Assembly: GCA_902777275.1 (NCBI GenBank)
Contig: CACYTI010000024.1
Location: 1-42,876 of the forward strand
Direction of reading: 5' to 3'
DNA from: an uncultured Ruminococcus sp.
GTDB taxonomy: Bacteria; Bacillota; Clostridia; Oscillospirales; Acutalibacteraceae
Length of the DNA: 42,876 nucleotides
Position numbers and translations under genes: made by a program
The notes under the pieces: model-generated
The model's input: only the letters and a program-made list of their open reading frames with translations
Told to the model about the DNA's origin: nothing
Databases searched by the model: none
In this document: positions 40,356 to 42,876 of the stretch, in pieces
How the letters are laid out: each line of letters begins with the position of its first letter
Numbering within the stretch: position 1 is the stretch's first letter

Positions 40356-41315
40356 TCAGCTGAACGCTGCGGTGAACGGCTTGTCGTTGTAGATTCTTGC
40401 GATAGCCTCCGCAAAAACGGGAGCAGTGGGGAGGATCGTGAACTTGTCGATAAGCTTTTCCTCGGGAACGGGGATGGTATCAAGAAGAATGACCTCTTTG
40501 ATAGCGCTGTTTTTGATTCTCTCAACAGCGGGACCCGAAAGCACTGCGTGAGTGGCGCAGGCGTAAACCTCGGTAGCGCCGCCCTTTTCAACAATAGCGT
40601 TAGCCGCGTTGCAGAGCGTGCCGGCGGTGTCGATCATGTCGTCAACAAGAATGACCTTTTTGCCCTTGGCGTCGCCGATGATGTTCATCACCTCGCAGAC
40701 ATTCGCCTTGGGTCTGCGCTTGTCGATAATGGCGAGACCTGTTCCGATTTTGGAAGCGAAGTTTCTGGAGCGTGTAACAGAGCCGAGGTCGGGGGAAACA
40801 ACAATGAAGTCGTCAAAGTTGCCGCCGATTTTCTCTTTCATGTGGTTTGCGAGGATTCCCGCGCCGTGAAGGTGGTCAACGGGAATGTTGAAGAAGCCCT
40901 GGATCTGGTTTGCGTGAAGATCCATTGTCAGCACGCGGTCGGCTCCGGCGGTTGTGATGATGTCGGCGCAAAGCTTTGCCGAAATCGGATCTCTTGCCTT
41001 TGCTTTTCTGTCCTGACGCGCGTAGCCGAAATAAGGCATAACTGCGGTGATTCTGGCGGCGGAGGCGCGCTTCATCGCGTCGATCATAATGAGCATTTCC
41101 ATGAGATTGTCGTTGACGGGCGTGCAGGTGGACTGAACGATGAAGCAGTCGCTGCCGCGAACGGATTCATGCAGCGAAACGGCGATCTCGCCGTCGGAAA
41201 AATGAGTGCAATCGCTTTTGCCGAGCTGCAGACCGAGACAGCCCGCGATACCCTGAGCAACATCTACATTGGAATTGCCTGAGAAGATTTTGATGTCTTT
41301 TCCATGAAAGTTCAT
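40356..41315 (-). CDS. prs: Ribose-phosphate pyrophosphokinase (PRPP synthetase)
   Basis: A 319-residue class I enzyme that makes PRPP from ribose 5-phosphate and ATP for nucleotide, histidine and tryptophan synthesis. Family motifs are present: IFSGNSNVDVAQ (9-20), FSDGEIAVSLHESVRG (about 38-53), FGYARQDRKAKARDPISAK (near 96), MDLHANQIQGFF (near 130), the DKRRPKAN loop (near 198), and the PRPP-binding signature VILVDDMIDTAGTL (near 220). Length is standard. AAAAGGAG lies upstream. It follows the GlmU-like gene by 91 bases that contain a possible promoter, and precedes pth, as in the conserved Firmicutes block. Confidence 0.97.
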   Translation of the reverse strand: MNFHGKDIKIFSGNSNVDVAQGIAGCLGLQLGKSDCTHFSDGEIAVSLHESVRGSDCFIVQSTCTPVNDNLMEMLIMIDAMKRASAARITAVMPYFGYARQDRKAKARDPISAKLCADIITTAGADRVLTMDLHANQIQGFFNIPVDHLHGAGILANHMKEKIGGNFDDFIVVSPDLGSVTRSRNFASKIGTGLAIIDKRRPKANVCEVMNIIGDAKGKKVILVDDMIDTAGTLCNAANAIVEKGGATEVYACATHAVLSGPAVERIKNSAIKEVILLDTIPVPEEKLIDKFTILPTAPVFAEAIARIYNDKPFTAAFS

Positions 41316-41367
41316 TGGTTTTCTCCTTTTCTTTGCCTCTGTAACCTCTGTCGGTTTATGTATGTTT

Positions 41368-41394
41368 ATTATATTAAGATTAAATTGTGTGCAA
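41368..41394 (-). promoter_or_regulatory. Possible promoter of prs
   Basis: Minus strand: TTGCAC (41394-41389), 15-bp spacer, TATAAT (41373-41368). The -10 box is perfect but the spacer is short, so strength is uncertain. Confidence 0.45.
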
Positions 41395-41406
41395 GTTGAT
41401 CGGCTG

Positions 41407-42156
41407 TCAGCAATTGTAGCCCTTTGCCGTGGCGATCCTGTTCAGCTCTTCAAGCTGCTCGGGGTCGTTCGCGCCGAGGACGGCGTCGCTGCACTCTGCG
41501 GTATAGGCTCCGACCGACTTGCCCTGTTCCAGCAGAAGCTTTACCGCGTCGGGCAGATAATACTCGCCCGCCTTGTTGTCGGACTTGATGCTGCCCAGCA
41601 CTTTTAGGAGCTGTTCGCAGTCAAACCAGTAAGCGCCCGAATTGACCTCGTTTATTTTAAGCGTTTCCTCGTCGGCGTCCTTGTGCTCGACGATAGCTTT
41701 AAGACCGCCGTTTTCGTCGCGGACTATCCTGCCGTAGCCCGCAGGGTCGTCAAGCTCGGCGGAGATAACAGTCGCTGCGCAGCCCGATTCCGTGTGCTGC
41801 CTGAGAGAATTCTCTATGGTTTCGGCGGGAAGAAACGGTGCGTCGCCGTTGAGCACGACAACGTTGCCGCTGTGCTTGATCAAAAAGTCCTTTGCCGTCA
41901 TAACGGCGTGACCCGTGCCGAGTCTTTCCTTTTGATATACGCTTTCAACGGGAAAGTCAAGCTCTTCCAAAAAATCCTCTATGTATTCCTTGTGATAACC
42001 CTTTACGACGCAGATATCGTCAACGCCTGCCTGACGCACAGCCGAAATCACCCATTGAAGCATGGGTTTTCCCAGAACAAGCGACATGGGCTTTGGCTTG
42101 TCGGATTTCATGCGTTTGCCTTCGCCGCCCGCAAGAATAATGGCGCAGTTGCTCAT
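41407..42156 (-). CDS. Stand-alone GlmU-like nucleotidyltransferase (N-terminal domain only)
   Basis: A 249-residue sugar-phosphate nucleotidyltransferase, most like the uridylyltransferase half of GlmU, which makes UDP-GlcNAc from GlcNAc-1-phosphate and UTP. The start at 42156 (MSNCAIILAGGEGKRMKSD) has AGGGGGA 6 bases upstream; ten extra codons in the longer frame are rejected. The nucleotide loop LAGGEGKRMKSDKPKPM, the ERLGTGHAVMTA motif near 86, the LNGDAPFLP metal motif near 108, and the NEVNSGAYWFD segment near 174 support the family. A full GlmU (about 455 residues) carries a left-handed beta-helix acetyltransferase domain that is absent here, and the DNA behind the stop does not encode it. 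The gene holds the glmU (gcaD) position before prs. Confidence 0.9.
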   Translation of the reverse strand: MSNCAIILAGGEGKRMKSDKPKPMSLVLGKPMLQWVISAVRQAGVDDICVVKGYHKEYIEDFLEELDFPVESVYQKERLGTGHAVMTAKDFLIKHSGNVVVLNGDAPFLPAETIENSLRQHTESGCAATVISAELDDPAGYGRIVRDENGGLKAIVEHKDADEETLKINEVNSGAYWFDCEQLLKVLGSIKSDNKAGEYYLPDAVKLLLEQGKSVGAYTAECSDAVLGANDPEQLEELNRIATAKGYNC

Positions 42157-42366
42157 ATTATCCCCCTTAAAATTTATAGGCAACACCGCACAATTCGCGG
42201 CGCACGCCTTGCTTGAATCTTGTTACGTCAGACTATCCAAAAAATCTCGGCAAGGCGCCCGCCTTACCTCAATTTAATTTATTTGTACAATCCGACGAAA
42301 AATCTTACTTCGCAATCAGCACACCGTAATCATGCGGTATTGCATATAATTGCATATATAGATATA
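42157..42366 (-). promoter_or_regulatory. Long structured leader of the GlmU-like gene
   Basis: The predicted minus-strand leader of about 210 bases contains an inverted repeat GCAAGGCG/CGCCTTGC (42251-42258 with 42207-42214, about 36 bases apart), a CCGC/GCGG hairpin around GAATTGT (42187-42201), and an upstream AT-rich palindrome. No terminator with a T run precedes the start codon. The GC-rich 42180-42260 segment differs from the AT-rich flanks and may be a separate element or a translational control region. No known riboswitch was recognised. Confidence 0.45.
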
Positions 42367-42373
42367 TCTATGT

Positions 42374-42403
42374 ATATTATCGCACAAAAAACCGAAAATT
42401 CAA
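42374..42403 (-). promoter_or_regulatory. Promoter of the GlmU-like gene
   Basis: Minus strand: TTGAAT (42403-42398), 18-bp spacer, TAATAT (42379-42374). The palindrome ATAGATATATCTAT (about 42357-42370) lies at the predicted start point and could be an operator. Confidence 0.5.
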
Positions 42404-42547
42404 GGGTATTTTTCAAAAAATAACGTGTTTATCTTATTTTAAACATTTTGTACAATATTAATAAAAATTACGTGCGTTTTTTAGAAGAAAAAAATTAAAA
42501 AAATTCAAAAAAATTTTTAAAAAGTTGTAGCTATTTTCGGCAATCTT

Positions 42548-42556
42548 TGATATAAT
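42548..42556 (+). promoter_or_regulatory. Extended -10 promoter of ppdK with A-tract upstream
   Basis: TGaTATAAT (42548-42556) is an extended -10; TTGTAG (42525-42530) is a poor -35 with a long spacer. Runs of A and T at 42481-42522 look like an UP element. Between this and the glmU promoter (42404-42547) no gene is seen. Confidence 0.7.
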
Positions 42557-42631
42557 ATCTTTTAGGCATAGATATGTTGGCAAAATATGCCACAGCCGCA
42601 TAAAAACTATTTTATTAGGAGGACTACCACT

Positions 42632-42876
42632 ATGGCAAGAAAATGGGTTTACCTTTTCTCGGAAGGTAACGCAAACATGCGTGAACTCCTCGGCGGTAAG
42701 GGCGCTAACCTTGCTGAAATGACCAGCATGGGACTTCCCGTACCCCAGGGCTTCACAATTACTACCGAAGCTTGTACTCAGTATTATGAGGACGGCAGAA
42801 AGATCAACGACGAGATCCAGGGACAGATCAACGAGTACATCGTAAAGATGGAAGAGATCACCGGCAAAAAGTTCGG
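42632..42876 (+). CDS. ppdK: Pyruvate, phosphate dikinase (N-terminal part, runs off the window)
   Basis: The first 81 residues of an enzyme that interconverts pyruvate, ATP and phosphate with phosphoenolpyruvate, AMP and pyrophosphate. KWVYLFSEGNANMRELLGGK and GANLAEMTSMGLPVPQGFTI are the start of the ATP-grasp nucleotide-binding domain. TTEACTQYYEDGRKI continues it, and all three are highly characteristic of PPDK. AGGAGGA about 8 bases upstream sets the start. The catalytic histidine and PEP-binding domains lie beyond the window. The well-formed promoter and ribosome site suggest high expression, consistent with PPDK being a main glycolytic or gluconeogenic enzyme in Clostridia. Confidence 0.95.
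   Translation, partial: MARKWVYLFSEGNANMRELLGGKGANLAEMTSMGLPVPQGFTITTEACTQYYEDGRKINDEIQGQINEYIVKMEEITGKKF

Noticed and set aside
1-42876. Mobile element, prophage, toxin-antitoxin or defence system
   Set aside because: No transposase, integrase, nuclease-based immunity or toxin gene was recognised on either strand.

Overview
The window looks like a chromosomal segment of a gut-type Clostridia (Bacillota), most likely the Ruminococcaceae/Oscillospiraceae group. This rests on gene content rather than on any rRNA marker: a class III fructose-1,6-bisphosphatase, pyruvate formate-lyase with its activase, pyruvate phosphate dikinase, a type I-beta DAHP synthase, LCP cell-wall proteins, and a glmU-prs-pth-mfd block that matches the order known from Bacillus subtilis apart from missing genes. 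Ribosome binding sites are strong AGGAGG types, neighbouring genes often share ATGA stop/start overlaps, and base composition is moderate. I see no insertion sequence, prophage, CRISPR array, rRNA or tRNA.

Layout. 1-2900: tail of a Gly-Pro-rich protein, then a zinc-type ArsR repressor with a P1B-type zinc/cadmium ATPase under a near-consensus promoter with an operator. 2967-5746 (minus): a small lipoprotein preceded by a candidate structured RNA with its own promoter and terminator, then fbp. 5819-9102 (minus): three consecutive zinc-ribbon genes, two of them single-pass membrane proteins with related C-terminal domains, interspersed with a 98-bp hairpin repeat. 9292-9519 (minus): acpP with a leader of three regular hairpins. 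9770-20630 (plus): the shikimate and Phe/Tyr genes aroE, aroK, a gene-free repeat island, then aroF, tyrA, three unrelated membrane/DUF genes, aroB, aroA, aroC and pheA. Every step from DAHP to prephenate, phenylpyruvate and hydroxyphenylpyruvate is present except 3-dehydroquinate dehydratase. 20876-30380: a cell-envelope region with an LCP ligase (minus), the nucleotidase yfbR (minus), and a plus-strand run of YfhO-like protein, PepV dipeptidase, membrane protein, GT2 glycosyltransferase, DUF1624-type acyltransferase and LicD. 30546-33568: pflA-pflB. 33635-42156 (minus): two secreted or lipid-anchored proteins, then mfd, pth, prs and a GlmU reduced to its nucleotidyltransferase domain. 42632-end: the start of ppdK.

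The genes are mostly core metabolism and envelope biogenesis. The least explained parts are non-coding or lineage-specific: the candidate RNA at 3483-3692, the repeat family with a compensatory base change in its hairpin (5819-5886 and 8051-8291), the zinc-ribbon membrane protein cluster, the inverted-repeat island splitting the aro genes (11175-11835), the structured leaders of acpP and glmU, and the three-gene cassette embedded in the aro operon. None is proved to be a new system from sequence alone. Several start codons were moved inward from the longest reading frame because a good ribosome binding site and the family's usual N-terminus lie there.
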